Below, in pieces: positions 1 to 8,442 of a stretch of DNA of 10,880 bases. This DNA comes from Euperipatoides rowelli (lineage: Eukaryota; Onychophora; Udeonychophora; Euonychophora; Peripatopsidae). Within the stretch, counting starts at the first letter, position 1. Each line of letters starts with the position of its first letter. The notes beneath the pieces are model-generated. The model did not search any database. It had not been told where the DNA came from and saw nothing but the letters and a program-made list of their open reading frames with translations. The stretch lies in the NCBI GenBank assembly GCA_003024985.2, contig PXIH01S0021928.1; one strand, written 5' to 3'. A program made the position numbers and the translations under genes.

Positions 1-184
1 AAGTTTGTGCTATTTTGGGAAGTATGCTAAATTTCTTATTCAAAATGATCACACACACACAAACTTTCTGCTTTATATAGTAGATAAGCATTGTACAGTA
101 CCAAATATGGCACCTGCAATATAAAACTTATGCCTATATTCTATTTTTTTTTTAATTATATGGTGTTTTTTTTAAATACTGTAG
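1..184 (+). other. 3' end of an upstream WDR17 intron
   Basis: This is non-coding, AT-rich sequence ending in a T-rich stretch and the acceptor TACTGTAG, directly before exon A. It contains a short (AC)n run at about 50–61. No reading frame resembling the preceding WDR17 coding segment is visible, so the upstream exon lies outside the window. Confidence 0.8.
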
Positions 185-593
185 TTTGATCACCATTACA
201 ATGAATACAAACTGCATTCAATTATGGCTGAACACAAGAAAACAATCACATCATTAACTTGGCATCCTCACCATCCAGATTTGATAGCCAGTTCAAGTTC
301 AGAACGTGTTTGTATATGGAACATTAGTGAGCAGCAAATTATTTCCAATAAGGACAATTTAAAAATTATTCCAATTTGCATAGAATGGTATCCTCATGAA
401 GAGAATGCCCTGTGCTATATTAGTGCCAAAGGTCCACTATACATTTGGAAATACCGGGTTGCCGATTCTACTTCATCTGTTAAAGACACAGACAATTTTG
501 TATCTAATATCTGTCTTTTCCGGTGGCATCATAAACAACTAGGCAAAGTCACTTTTGGTCATGAAGATGGAAGCATTACATTATTAGCTGGAG
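185..593 (+). CDS. WDR17: WDR17 internal exon A (WD40 repeats)
   Basis: This internal coding exon gives residues 1–136 of the visible product plus the first base of codon 137. It opens in phase 0 after a TAG acceptor and closes in phase 1 at GAG|gtaagt. The first 13 codons (FDHHYNEYKLHSI) precede the ATG at 224 and match the vertebrate WDR17 segment around LDHRYNEFKLHAI, as recalled. The ATG is therefore an internal methionine, not the start. At least two WD units are visible: AEHKKTITSLTWHP to VCIWNI (about residues 14–46), and IPICIEWYP to GPLYIWKY (about 62–90). A third begins at ICLFRWH with FGHEDGSITLL. WD40 blades form a beta-propeller that scaffolds protein complexes. The precise role of WDR17 is poorly characterised; in humans it is reported as retina- and testis-enriched. 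The identification rests on recalled family sequence, not on a search, but the match is co-linear across all five exons. Confidence 0.93.
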
Positions 594-1181
594 GTAAGTG
601 TTAGTCTATTAGATGTCAGAAAATTAAAATTTATTATCTTAAAACATTTTGGGGATGATATAGAATTGCTGAAGAAAATACAGTTCTGAATATGGGGAAA
701 GTATATGTTGATAATTTTTTTTTTTGTCATCAAAGATTCATGAAGAAAATGGGAGGGACAAATTTGTGATGATGATGGATGAGGGGGAGATAAGATAGTT
801 TAAATATATTTTAAATGTGAAAAGAAATTGGGTAAAAGAAGGCTTCTGAAAGGTAGAAATAAGTGTGCTATTTGTGTAATAAGAGGTCTTCAAAAATAGA
901 AATTATAGAAAATGGTGGTGGCTTCAGAGGACCAAGAAAAAGCTCTCTCTTTCTTTTATTTCACTCAATAACTTTTTGTTTGCACTCTAGACGCAATAAG
1001 CATGGACTGAGGATCAGATACACTAAGGGTGTCAAAATTATATAGTCTATAAGATAAAAAAATTATTTAAATGATATACACGATAAACTGCACAAAAACA
1101 TGTTTTTATATGTATTAAACAAAAAATATTTTTTTTATTGACATTATGACATTTTTCTATTCTTTCTCTCTCATTTTCTAG
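594..1181 (+). other. Intron between exons A and B (588 bp, phase 1)
   Basis: This is a GTAAGT donor to TTTTCTAG acceptor intron with a strong pyrimidine tract (about 1154–1179). It includes a purine-rich patch at about 735–800 (GGGAGGGAC, GATGATGATGGATGAGGGGGAGA). The short reading frames inside it resemble no known protein and are taken as chance. Confidence 0.9.
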
Positions 1182-1424
1182 GTAAAAAAGGATATAGGCA
1201 CATATTCCAACCTGACAACTTTGAAGCAGACTCAAATCCTGTTATTGATCTACAGTGGGACCCTTTATCAGAACTTTATTTACTCCTCATTAATAAACTA
1301 TCAGGTATTCGACTTATTGACTCTGAAGCTATCACAGTCATCATGCATTTTACTATGCCTGGAACCATGACTGTACAGACTGCTGTTTGGATACCTGATG
1401 CGCCAGGAATGTTTCTTAGTGGAG
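1182..1424 (+). CDS. WDR17: WDR17 internal exon B
   Basis: This 243 nt exon completes codon 137 and codes to the first base of codon 218. It lies between TTTCTAG and GGAG|gtaaat, and both flanking introns are phase 1. Its blade motifs are PVIDLQWDPLSELYLLL, SGIRLIDSEA and TAVWIPDAPGMFLSG. They align in order with the vertebrate WDR17 segment PVTALEWDPLS, YGIRLVDSES and LAWVPSAPGMF (recalled). The exon length is a multiple of three and the phases are symmetric, so skipping it would keep the downstream frame; no transcript evidence is available here. The minus-strand open frame over its 3' half is a shadow of this exon. Confidence 0.92.
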
Positions 1425-1635
1425 GTAAATGAACAAATTGATATTGATGTAAATTGATATTATTATTACATGCTTCAGACTTTATTTGACGGTATTGTGA
1501 TTTAGACACTGAATTTTGTTGGAAATTTAATTGGCAAATTATAGGGTACTGTCCAATTATGTTCTGCACAAAAAAAATAGAGAAAACTTAATTACTGCAA
1601 GCATTTTAACACATTATAGTAGATGAAAAACCTGT

Positions 1636-2150
1636 TTTCTGGAACAATCAGGGTCTTTTCAAAATGGCGACACTGACCGTTCCTGTTTCTTAAAGGTAGA
1701 GTAGTTTTTTTTTATGCCATAGGCCTATATGATATTATGACATCACATTATGCAGCATAATGGAAGAGCTTCTGATTTATTCCCCACGCACTTTTGGGTC
1801 ATGGTTACATCTATGTCAAAGGTCATTTCCGGCCAAAGATATCTGACTTCCAGTTCCTCTTTTTAAAGGTATAAGATGTTTTTATATGCCATTTTATAGT
1901 ATGATGACATATTTCAAAATAGTGGCCCTTCCTGTTCTGGTTTAAAGGTTACTTTGGTACCTGGTATTCCAGTTCCTGTTAGACTACTTCCGATTCCTTT
2001 TTAGGTCACTTCCAGTTCTTGTTGTGACATCACTTTTTATATTTCTGGAACAATCTGGGTCTTTTTCAAAATGGTGGAACTTCCAGTATACTGGTCTCCT
2101 GAAAGATTGCATCACTTACAGTTCCTGTTTAACCAACTTCCATTTCAAAG
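1636..2150. repeat. Degenerate repeat array with ACTTCC-GTTCCTGTTT core
   Basis: This moderately GC-richer patch repeats a word close to TCACTTCC[AG]GTTCCTGTTT, often next to TTAAAGGT. Copies are visible near 1674, 1824, 1845, 1926, 1965, 1985, 2007, 2078, 2113 and 2134. A longer block (TTTCTGGAACAATC, GGGTCTTTT, CAAAATGG) occurs at 1636–1670 and again at 2042–2077. Another pair (TAAAGGTA, then TTTTTATATGCCA-like and ATGATGACAT-like sequence) occurs at about 1681–1745 and 1855–1910. It looks like a decayed tandem repeat or the remains of a repeated mobile element. Several copies vary at a CCGG/CCAG position, as CpG decay would produce. No coding content is seen. Confidence 0.7.
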
Positions 2151-2548
2151 GAGTTATTCATATTTGAATATGTGAAAAAAAAAATCATGTCATATTGAAA
2201 AACTAAAGACATAGGAAGATGTATTGGATGTGTAGAGTCCGAATCCAGCAACCCCGAGTCCGGCCATAAATTCTCGAAGTGGCCAATCCCATTTAATTCT
2301 GTTTTTAGCACCATCAAAAATAAAACATTCAAGTGGAAAATAACAGATAACTGGCTCTGGAGGGCATTATGCTGAACTCATAACTGAAATTTCTGACTCG
2401 ATCCAACATTTTGTGAATGAGATAAGACCGTTTGTGTGTTTTATATCCCAACTTCCTGTTTCCTTTGGGATCCTTTCAGGTACCCTAGGCACATTTTGGA
2501 CAAGAGATTTGAAGTCAATGTTCCATGACAGGTCGGTTTTAAAACTAA

Positions 2549-2636
2549 CAGCTTGGTCATCTCATCTCACTGTTTTTTTATATTTATAAATAAGCTTAAT
2601 AAATTACCTGACGAGTTTGTACCCAAGATGTATTTT
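2549..2636 (+). repeat. Diverged direct repeat, copy 1
   Basis: This 88 bp block shares ordered segments with 2761–2855: GGTCATCTCATC, TTTTTTTATATTTATA, ATAAGCTTA-TAAATTA and GA-GAGTTTG. The two copies start about 212 bp apart. It probably reflects a segmental duplication or two copies of an unidentified repeat. Confidence 0.75.
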
Positions 2637-2760
2637 GGTACATAATCTATCTTACAAATATTGGTAATATCCCCGTAAAGATGTGATAAAAGAACTGGTT
2701 ATATTATTAAATGTCACAATACTATATCTTTCAAATTATAATCATATTTTCTGTACATTA

Positions 2761-2855
2761 CAGTTTGGTCATCTCATCGGACTATTTTTTTTTATATTTA
2801 TAGGCTACATAAGCTTAGTAAATTATCAGATGAGTTTGAACCAAAAACACATTTT
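2761..2855 (+). repeat. Diverged direct repeat, copy 2
   Basis: This is the partner of 2549–2636, with the same blocks in the same order plus small indels, such as the longer T run and GGCTAC before ATAAGCTTA. A 104-codon reading frame covers this copy (2683–2997) but resembles no protein and is treated as chance. Confidence 0.75.
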
Positions 2856-3248
2856 ATTAAATATTTATACAGTACATTCTTACACTGAAAAATTGCACTT
2901 GTCAGTGAATCTGCTTTGTCTAGATGGAACAGTAATTAAGAAAGTTGACTGTAAATCCGATATCACAGGTTCAAATACTTTGTATAAATCCCACTAGAGC
3001 CAGTATTAAAAAAAAAAATTATATTTAAAAAAATCAAAGTGAAAACTTGTTTTGAAAAAAAATAATGCATACCACGTGACATCACCACTTCGGATTCACG
3101 ATCTACTTCCCTGAAATACTGTTCATTACATAGCATCACCCCATAAGACATCACTGCCCACTCTTTATAGGTTCACTTCAAGCATTAANATCATCTCCAT
3201 CTCTTTGTGTAATTGTTTTGAACCAGCTTATAAATGACTGTAAAAGAT

Positions 3249-3577
3249 CAGTGGCGGATCTAGTCATTTGTTTGGGAGCAAAGTTATCTTCTGGCACCCC
3301 CAATTTCTGTAGGTGTTCTCGCCAACAAAATATTTTGATAAGCTTTTTTTTTTTTTAGTTGTATGGACATTTTGATAACAGTCGTTTCTTTAGATTAACT
3401 ACCTACAATTTTGGTTGAACTTCCTTGACCAAATGTTTATTTTGTAATATCGAAAACTTAATACTATATAATTATACTATATAATTTTTTAACTGCAAGG
3501 TCCATTTTGCTGCCCCTCCCCACCCCCCAGAGGTGATGCCAGGAGCTCCCTCTTGCCCTCCCCCCTAGATCCATTTT
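3249..3577. mobile_element. Possible hAT-like non-autonomous DNA transposon remnant
   Basis: The left edge CAGTGGCGGATCTAG (3249–3263) resembles the CAGTGGCGGATC-type termini common in hAT-related non-autonomous elements. Its inner eight bases GGATCTAG recur as the inverted complement CTAGATCC at 3565–3572. The interior near the right end is C-rich (CCCCTCCCCACCCCCC and CCCTCCCCCC), matching decayed GGGG/CCCC subterminal sequence in such elements. The right terminus is degraded past CTAGATCC, and I could not find a convincing 8 bp target duplication. There is no transposase. Confidence 0.4.
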
Positions 3578-3963
3578 GTATTCAGTAAATGCCTAATAAA
3601 CAATTAACATATTAAATGAGCAATGCATTTACTTTACCTGTTTATGAGGTTGTACAAATAATTATTGTATATTACTGTATGTCATGGTTTTAGATGCAAG
3701 AGATGACTTTTGAATTTTATTTATTAAAAAGAATACACAATCAACTTTAAAAAATCTACTAAGTAATGAGAAGTTTATATTATAAACTGTAAGGATTTTC
3801 ATGATCTTTGATCTTAACATTCAAAAACAAAGCTTATAAATGGAATTCTGAAATTTATTAAGAATAGTTTACCCAAAAATGAAAATGGTGCTGAATGACC
3901 AATATGTTTGTGTGGAATTTAGGCTTGGAATAATAAACATTTTGCACTCTAAAGAATGCATAA

Positions 3964-4308
3964 ATTCATCTGAAAAACAGATTTATTGGTTCCCTAACTC
4001 TTTTCCCCAACAGGGATTTCCCCCTACTCCATGGAGGATTAGGAGAGGGAAATGAAATTGCTACAAAATTACCGTACCATTACAAGTTCGTTGATGATTT
4101 ATCCGTAGTCTGTATTGGAGATAATTCTTCCATTTGTAATTCAGTTCAAAATTCTTTTGATATTATTTATGAAGATTCATGTAATAAGGGAATGTCCTTA
4201 AATCCTAACAAATCAAATATTATGTTACACAATTTTCTTAAAAATAAAAATATTGATATTAATATTATCATCAATCAACACAAAATAGAAGTTGACTTCA
4301 GTCAATAA
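3964..4308 (+). pseudogene. LINE reverse transcriptase fragment, FVDD palm region
   Basis: This open frame of 114 codons ends at TAA 4306–4308. It contains YHYKFVDDLSVV at about 4075–4116, the catalytic [YF]xDD motif of reverse transcriptases. The following KGMSLNPNKSNIML segment is the region after the active site where CR1/L2-type LINEs have a similar LNPxKxxxM pattern. The upstream finger motifs and the endonuclease domain are absent, so the element is 5'-truncated or eroded. The segment that normally follows (a KLLGV-like motif) is missing at the junction with the next fragment. It lies inside a WDR17 intron in the same orientation as the gene. Confidence 0.75.
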
Positions 4309-4705
4309 AAGGATTTTTATTATTTTTAAACTTAAAAGGCTTAATATGCCACCAAAAATACTTATTCATGCCTATAAAACTTTCATTTTGCCCATCCTGG
4401 ATTATGGATTAGTTATATGGTCAGAAAGTATAACTCTAGAACAATCTCGAGCTCTAGAGCGAGTTCAATCTAGGATACTTAAAGTTATCCTCGGTAATGC
4501 CTTTATAGATTATAACCAGGCTTTAACCCTTTTTTAATATTCAACTTTAAAAGAAAGAAGATCCTCAATTACAGTCAAATTTGCTAAGTCTTTTTTTTTT
4601 CAATCTTATCCTGACCGGTGTCAAGTTTCCCAGTACGGAATTTCTGTCATAAAAACCAGGAATTCTGATAAACTTTTCAAACCATTCATAAAAACAAAAA
4701 GATAA
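4292..4705 (+). pseudogene. LINE reverse transcriptase fragment, C-terminal region
   Basis: This frame differs from the FVDD fragment and overlaps its tail. It reads SVNKRIFIIFKLKRL, then LIHAYKTFILPILDYGLVIW, then LERVQSRILKVILG. That is the typical post-palm (thumb) series of CR1/L2-like LINEs (LRRLK, Y..IRP.LEY..PVW, LE.IQKR.L..I). A TAA at 4535–4537 interrupts it, but the same frame continues with STLKERRSSITVKFAKS and ends at TAA 4703–4705. The frame change, the loss of the linking segment and the internal stop show that the copy is dead. Confidence 0.78.
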
Positions 4706-4894
4706 CTAAATTCACCTATTCCCCATTTTTTGGTCATCCATTAATAATCATATGTAATATCTAGTCATCCATTAATAAGCATAAGTTTTATCTCGCTTGT
4801 ATATACTGTACATGTAGTATAATAATATGTTAAAATCCATTTTTATATACTGTAGTTATATATATTTTAATTTTACAATCACACTTCCTTGTAA

Positions 4895-4928
4895 TAATGA
4901 CCCACATCCTCTTGGGCTAGGGTCATTA
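4895..4928 (+). other. 3' stem-loop of the LINE
   Basis: TAATGACCC (4895–4903) pairs perfectly with GGGTCATTA (4920–4928), a 9 bp stem with a 16 nt loop. It lies about 50 bases before the element's AAT tail. In several LINE clades a 3' hairpin is the recognition site for the reverse transcriptase; that role here is inferred from position. Confidence 0.65.
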
Positions 4929-4975
4929 ATAAAATTATTTGTATTTTATGTACTTTGTTTATATCAATAAACCCA

Positions 4976-4993
4976 AAATAATAATAATAATGA
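4976..4993 (+). repeat. AAT trinucleotide tail of the LINE
   Basis: A short (AAT)n run follows AATAAACCCAA. Its position at the end of the LINE 3' region suggests the element's terminal microsatellite rather than an independent repeat. Confidence 0.65.
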
Positions 4994-6644
4994 TAAATAC
5001 AACAAACCAGTGCCTAACAAGTACTGCACCTGAAAAACTTTAATTATAACTTCATCGTGCCTCTTACCCTCCCCAATTCTCATTTTTTTCAACCTGCTGG
5101 GAGTGTCGCCTGTAAACTCCCATGCTTTTATTGTCTCCCCCCCCCCCTCACAATATTGTTAAATAATGCAATTTTATCTTAAATTATATAGTATATGGTG
5201 AATAAATTATCTTAACTATGGTCAGCAAGTTAAGTTTTATTAAAACTAAATTAGTTGATCAAAAATGAAGTGCATTCTTTTAGTTGTCTTGATTTCTAGC
5301 TCAGTCTGAGNTTATGTTTATTTCTTTTCATACTCAAAAGGAATTCCATTATCTTTATTTTAATGAAAATAAATTGTTCAATAAGATTTTGACTGTTTTC
5401 AGATTTTGCTTTTTAGAATATTTGCTTTAACTGATCTTTTTCATTCATTCAGATTTTATTTTTAGATTCTGAATTATTTATTTACTGTGCATAATGAGAT
5501 TTCTTAAAATAGTAAAGAAGGTTAAATAAATATCTCTATCAATACTGTTGCTATGTAAATGAAGTATAAATATCTAACAAGCAAGCGATGGTTATTATTA
5601 TTCTCAATCACAGCTCAGTTTTCTTTAAAACAAAATAAATATCAATGATTGCTTAAAATGTTACCATGGATCAGCACCCTATTTCATATTATGTACTCGC
5701 TTTTCATATTGATTCACTGGGCATGCCCCTCAAAGTTTGGGCTATTTTTATTTTGATAATTTTTATTTTTTTAAGTAGGATGGGTATTTTTACTAAAGAT
5801 AATTACAGGATTTTTTTGTTTTTTTGTTAAAATAGATGAACTGTATGAAAAAAATCTTCAAAGTAAAAGCATTTAATTACAGTAATTAGTAAAAAATTAT
5901 CAGTAGTTCAAAGATTATTATCTTAAATCAACCGGCAGACATTTTTAAAATTTATTTATATTACTTGAAAATGAAAAAGACAAATTTGTTTATAGAACAA
6001 ACTTTATGATTACTGCTTTTATTTTTTGTAATTAATAGAAACATCAACCAAAGAATTTGCAATGACACTGCCTTTTAGTAATTAATTGTTAATGAACTAA
6101 TAGAAAGTGACCAAAATATATATATTTAAAATAATAAACAATGGGATTTCTTAATCTGAAACATGTACTCAGAGTAACATCATGATAAACTCATTCATTT
6201 TTAGACTGCTAAAAATTTCTTGAATTTCTCATTGTCGGTCTGCTTTTTAATATGATAAAAAAAGAAAAATCTGCTATATATTTTTAAATGTAGGCTTTAG
6301 TTTTATAAATTTAAAGAAGCTATAAATTTATTTAGTTTTTAATTTTGTCAGTTCAACAATTATTATTTTTTTTAAGCAAAATTAAATTAATTTGGCTAAA
6401 AATAAGCTAGCTTTTTTTTCACCAAAATGGCCAATTTCTAGGTAATTTTATATGACTTTTCAATATGTTTAATCGAAAATAATAACATTCAAGTCTAGAT
6501 AATTTGAATATTATACCTGAAGATATATTTTGAGAATTTGTATTAACAAGATTTACCTGTACGATAGTTTATTGGAGGTGTAATAAATTAATAATTTTAA
6601 GTTTTTAATATATTTTTTAGATGTAAAAAAGATAATACCGGTAG

Positions 6645-6707
6645 TATTAAAAATGACCTGATTAAAAAGTAAGGGGAAGAAAAGCATATTTTTTCACCAA
6701 GTATTTT
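6645..6707 (+). repeat. Diverged direct repeat, copy 1 (GATTAAAAAGTAAGG)
   Basis: TATTAAAAATGACCTGATTA continues as AAAAGTAAGG, then GAAAA, a T run and AGTATTT. The same order of blocks recurs at 6834–6895, offset 189 bp. The longest identical run is GATTAAAAAGTAAGG. The palindromic TACCGGTA lies immediately upstream (6637–6644). Confidence 0.65.
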
Positions 6708-6833
6708 AATTATCAGGAAAGGGGTACTTTATAAGTCATGCTAAAGACATTGAGCCAGCCAATTTAGATCCATTTTAATTTAGATGAAATAGTTAGCCAT
6801 TTCATAATTCTTAAGCAGTTTTAAAATTTATAA

Positions 6834-6895
6834 TATTAAAATGTAATGATTAAAAAGTAAGGCAAAGAAAAAGGATTTTTTTTTTTTAGTATTTA
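6834..6895 (+). repeat. Diverged direct repeat, copy 2 (GATTAAAAAGTAAGG)
   Basis: This is the partner of 6645–6707. It reads TATTAAAATGTAATGATTAA, then AAAGTAAGG, a purine run, a T run and AGTATTTA. It probably marks an old local duplication or an unknown repeat family. Confidence 0.65.
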
Positions 6896-7145
6896 TAATA
6901 TTTGGATACAATAATCAATAAATCACTTTCTATGTCTAGCAAATATAATGTATTCAACAATTCATTCATTATCACCTAATGATTTTTAATCTTGTTTATT
7001 TATAATGTAAAATTAATGTAATAATAAATTTATCTAGCCTACGGTATATATTTTAATTTTTGTTATATTATTCTAATTCTGTAATTGATGATCTATTCTT
7101 AATTTTTTAAAAATGAAATAGTCAATTTATTTTGTATTGAACTAG

Positions 7146-7453
7146 ATGCCGATACAGGTGTAATGAGGATATGGACTGTGTCTCGTTCCCTACCTTTAGA
7201 ATCTATTAAATTAAAACAACGTGGTTTCCACAGCTTAATGTTATTCAAAACAAATCTCAGTAGCTGTAATAATTCTGTGAATCATTCATCATCATCTTCA
7301 AATATATCTTCAACAGGCCCATCTTTAGGATCCACTACCAGTTTTAACCAAATATTCACAGTACCTCAAGCAAAAATTGTTTGTACATTTTTAGATGGTG
7401 GTGTGGGAATATATAATCTCTGCCAAAGAAAATGGGATTTCCTCAGAGATTTA
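7146..7453 (+). CDS. WDR17: WDR17 internal exon C with serine-rich linker
   Basis: This 308 nt exon completes codon 218 and ends in phase 0 after TTA at the donor gtaagt; it codes residues 218–320. It opens with GVMRIWTVSRSLPLESIKLKQ, which matches GVLRIWNVSRTTPIDNLKLKK of vertebrate WDR17 (recalled), and closes with FLDGGVGIYN and KWDFLRDL, matching FLDGGVGLYD and KWDFLRDL. Between them is a low-complexity linker rich in Ser, Asn and Thr (about residues 258–288), poorly conserved in the family and probably a loop outside the propeller. The acceptor has a weak pyrimidine tract but is fixed by frame and homology. A reading frame running past 7453 reads into the intron. Confidence 0.93.
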
Positions 7454-8442
7454 GTAAGTTATTTACAAGTTCTTAACTTTCAGATTTAAAATATTGAGGC
7501 TATAAAAATAAATCTTTATGTTTGTTAATTAAAAATGATAAAAAATAATATTTTATGTAATTTTTTAAAACTTTTTACTAGCCTAATTAAAAGATTTTGA
7601 GTTCTTTGTTTCTCTGTGTTCTTTTTAACTTTCTTTTCTTTATCTTCTTACTATTTTTTTTCTTTCAACTCCTATTACTTATTCAAATCCCATTCTTATT
7701 TTACAATTTTTGTAATATAATTAAAAGATTTTTATTTTTATTTTTTGTTATTTTTGTGCGTTTCCCTTTCTTTATTTCCTTCCCATTCTTAAATGCACTT
7801 TATACACAAAAATTTATGCTTCAAACCGTTTTGCACTCTTTTACTGTCTGCAATACTTCAACATTAGGTTTAGGAGCCTACAAACATAGCTTAATTGATA
7901 AAAATTAACTTTTTATCAATTTTTTTTTTAAGTAACTTGGACAGATTTTAAAAATATTTTGAAGTAACTTGGACAAGTCTAGAAACTATTCAGCTGTTAA
8001 GGATCAAGTTTTGCATGAATGTCATGAGTAGCGAAAGTCTGAATTTAAAAAAATGGCTATTTGATTTTTCTGTTCAAAAACGTGCACAAATGTTCTTTTT
8101 TTATAATTGTCATAAGTTATAAGGTTGATAAAACATAAATAAAATAAAAAAAAACTCAGAATTTTATTCATTTTAAGAATACTTCATAAAATAATTACGG
8201 CCAAACAATGTTTTTCACTATTTAAATACATCTATGCAATAAATAAAACATTACAATAGTATGTACCATAGAAATTAACAAAAATTATAGAACACAATTT
8301 CTCTATTGATAAAATTTAATGCCTTTAAACTTAGTCCATGTCCATATATACAGTTTATATTTTTTTAAAATAACATATATTTATTTCCTTATTTTATATT
8401 TTTTTTTATTTTAAATTTTTATTTAATATTTTTTTTTTTCAG
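7454..8442 (+). other. Intron between exons C and D (989 bp, phase 0)
   Basis: This is a GTAAGTT donor to poly-T plus CAG acceptor intron. Its first half (about 7590–7790) is strongly pyrimidine-rich, which creates a chance frame encoding Phe and Leu runs. CTAATTAAAAGATTTT at about 7582 has a near copy at about 7719. From 8000 to 8430 it is AT-rich with no recognisable element. Confidence 0.9.
7930..7975 (+). repeat. Short tandem duplication with 32 bp period
   Basis: AAGTAACTTGGACA occurs at 7930–7943 and again, identical over 14 bases, at 7962–7975. The 18 bases between the copies are AT-rich. This is a two-copy local duplication within the intron. Confidence 0.7.

Larger units (their letters stand above)
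3964..4993 (+). mobile_element. 5'-truncated CR1/L2-like non-LTR retrotransposon
   Basis: This is the composite element. It comprises the two reverse-transcriptase fragments, an AT-rich 3' untranslated region (4706–4890), a 3' stem-loop (4895–4928) and a terminal AAT microsatellite tail (about 4976–4993). The order is that of CR1/L2-like LINEs, which end in short tandem repeats rather than poly(A). The left boundary is uncertain because 3964 is only the limit of the open frame. The clade assignment comes from remembered motif patterns. Confidence 0.7.
1425..7145 (+). other. Large repeat-rich intron between exons B and C (5,721 bp, phase 1)
   Basis: This intron has a GTAAATG donor and a TGAACTAG acceptor. 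The acceptor has a weak pyrimidine tract, but it is required by the frame: G from exon B plus AT from exon C makes Asp, as in the family motif GD. The intron holds the repeat families listed separately. The stretches not covered by those entries are AT-rich sequence in which I see no gene: 1425–1635, 2150–2548, 2860–3248, 3580–3960 and about 5000–6640. A C-rich run of about 12 bases occurs near 5138–5149. N bases at 3189 and 5311 mark assembly uncertainty. Confidence 0.88.

Noticed and set aside
863-1235. Short frames on both strands between exons A and B
   Set aside because: They lie in a well-defined 588 bp intron with good splice signals and resemble no known protein.
1276-1569. 97-codon open frame on the - strand
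   Set aside because: It is antisense to exon B and runs into the intron. The + strand frame is clearly WDR17, so this is a shadow.
2129-2332. 67-codon open frame on the - strand
   Set aside because: It is intronic, spans the end of the ACTTCC repeat array, and has no recognisable domain or splice context.
2683-2997. 104-codon open frame on the + strand
   Set aside because: It lies inside the large WDR17 intron over a repeat copy, has an Ile/Leu/Phe/Tyr-rich composition typical of AT-rich noise, and has no recognisable motif.
5040-5160. C-rich patch with a run of about 12 C, similar to the C-rich end at 3500–3570
   Set aside because: The similarity is limited to C runs and short CCCTCCCC words. 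I found no matching terminus, so a second transposon copy is not supported.
7597-7908. 103-codon frame with a very hydrophobic N-terminus, resembling a membrane protein
   Set aside because: The Phe/Leu runs are created by a pyrimidine-rich intronic tract (TTT/CTT codons). There is no conserved motif, and it sits between two WDR17 exons in the same orientation.
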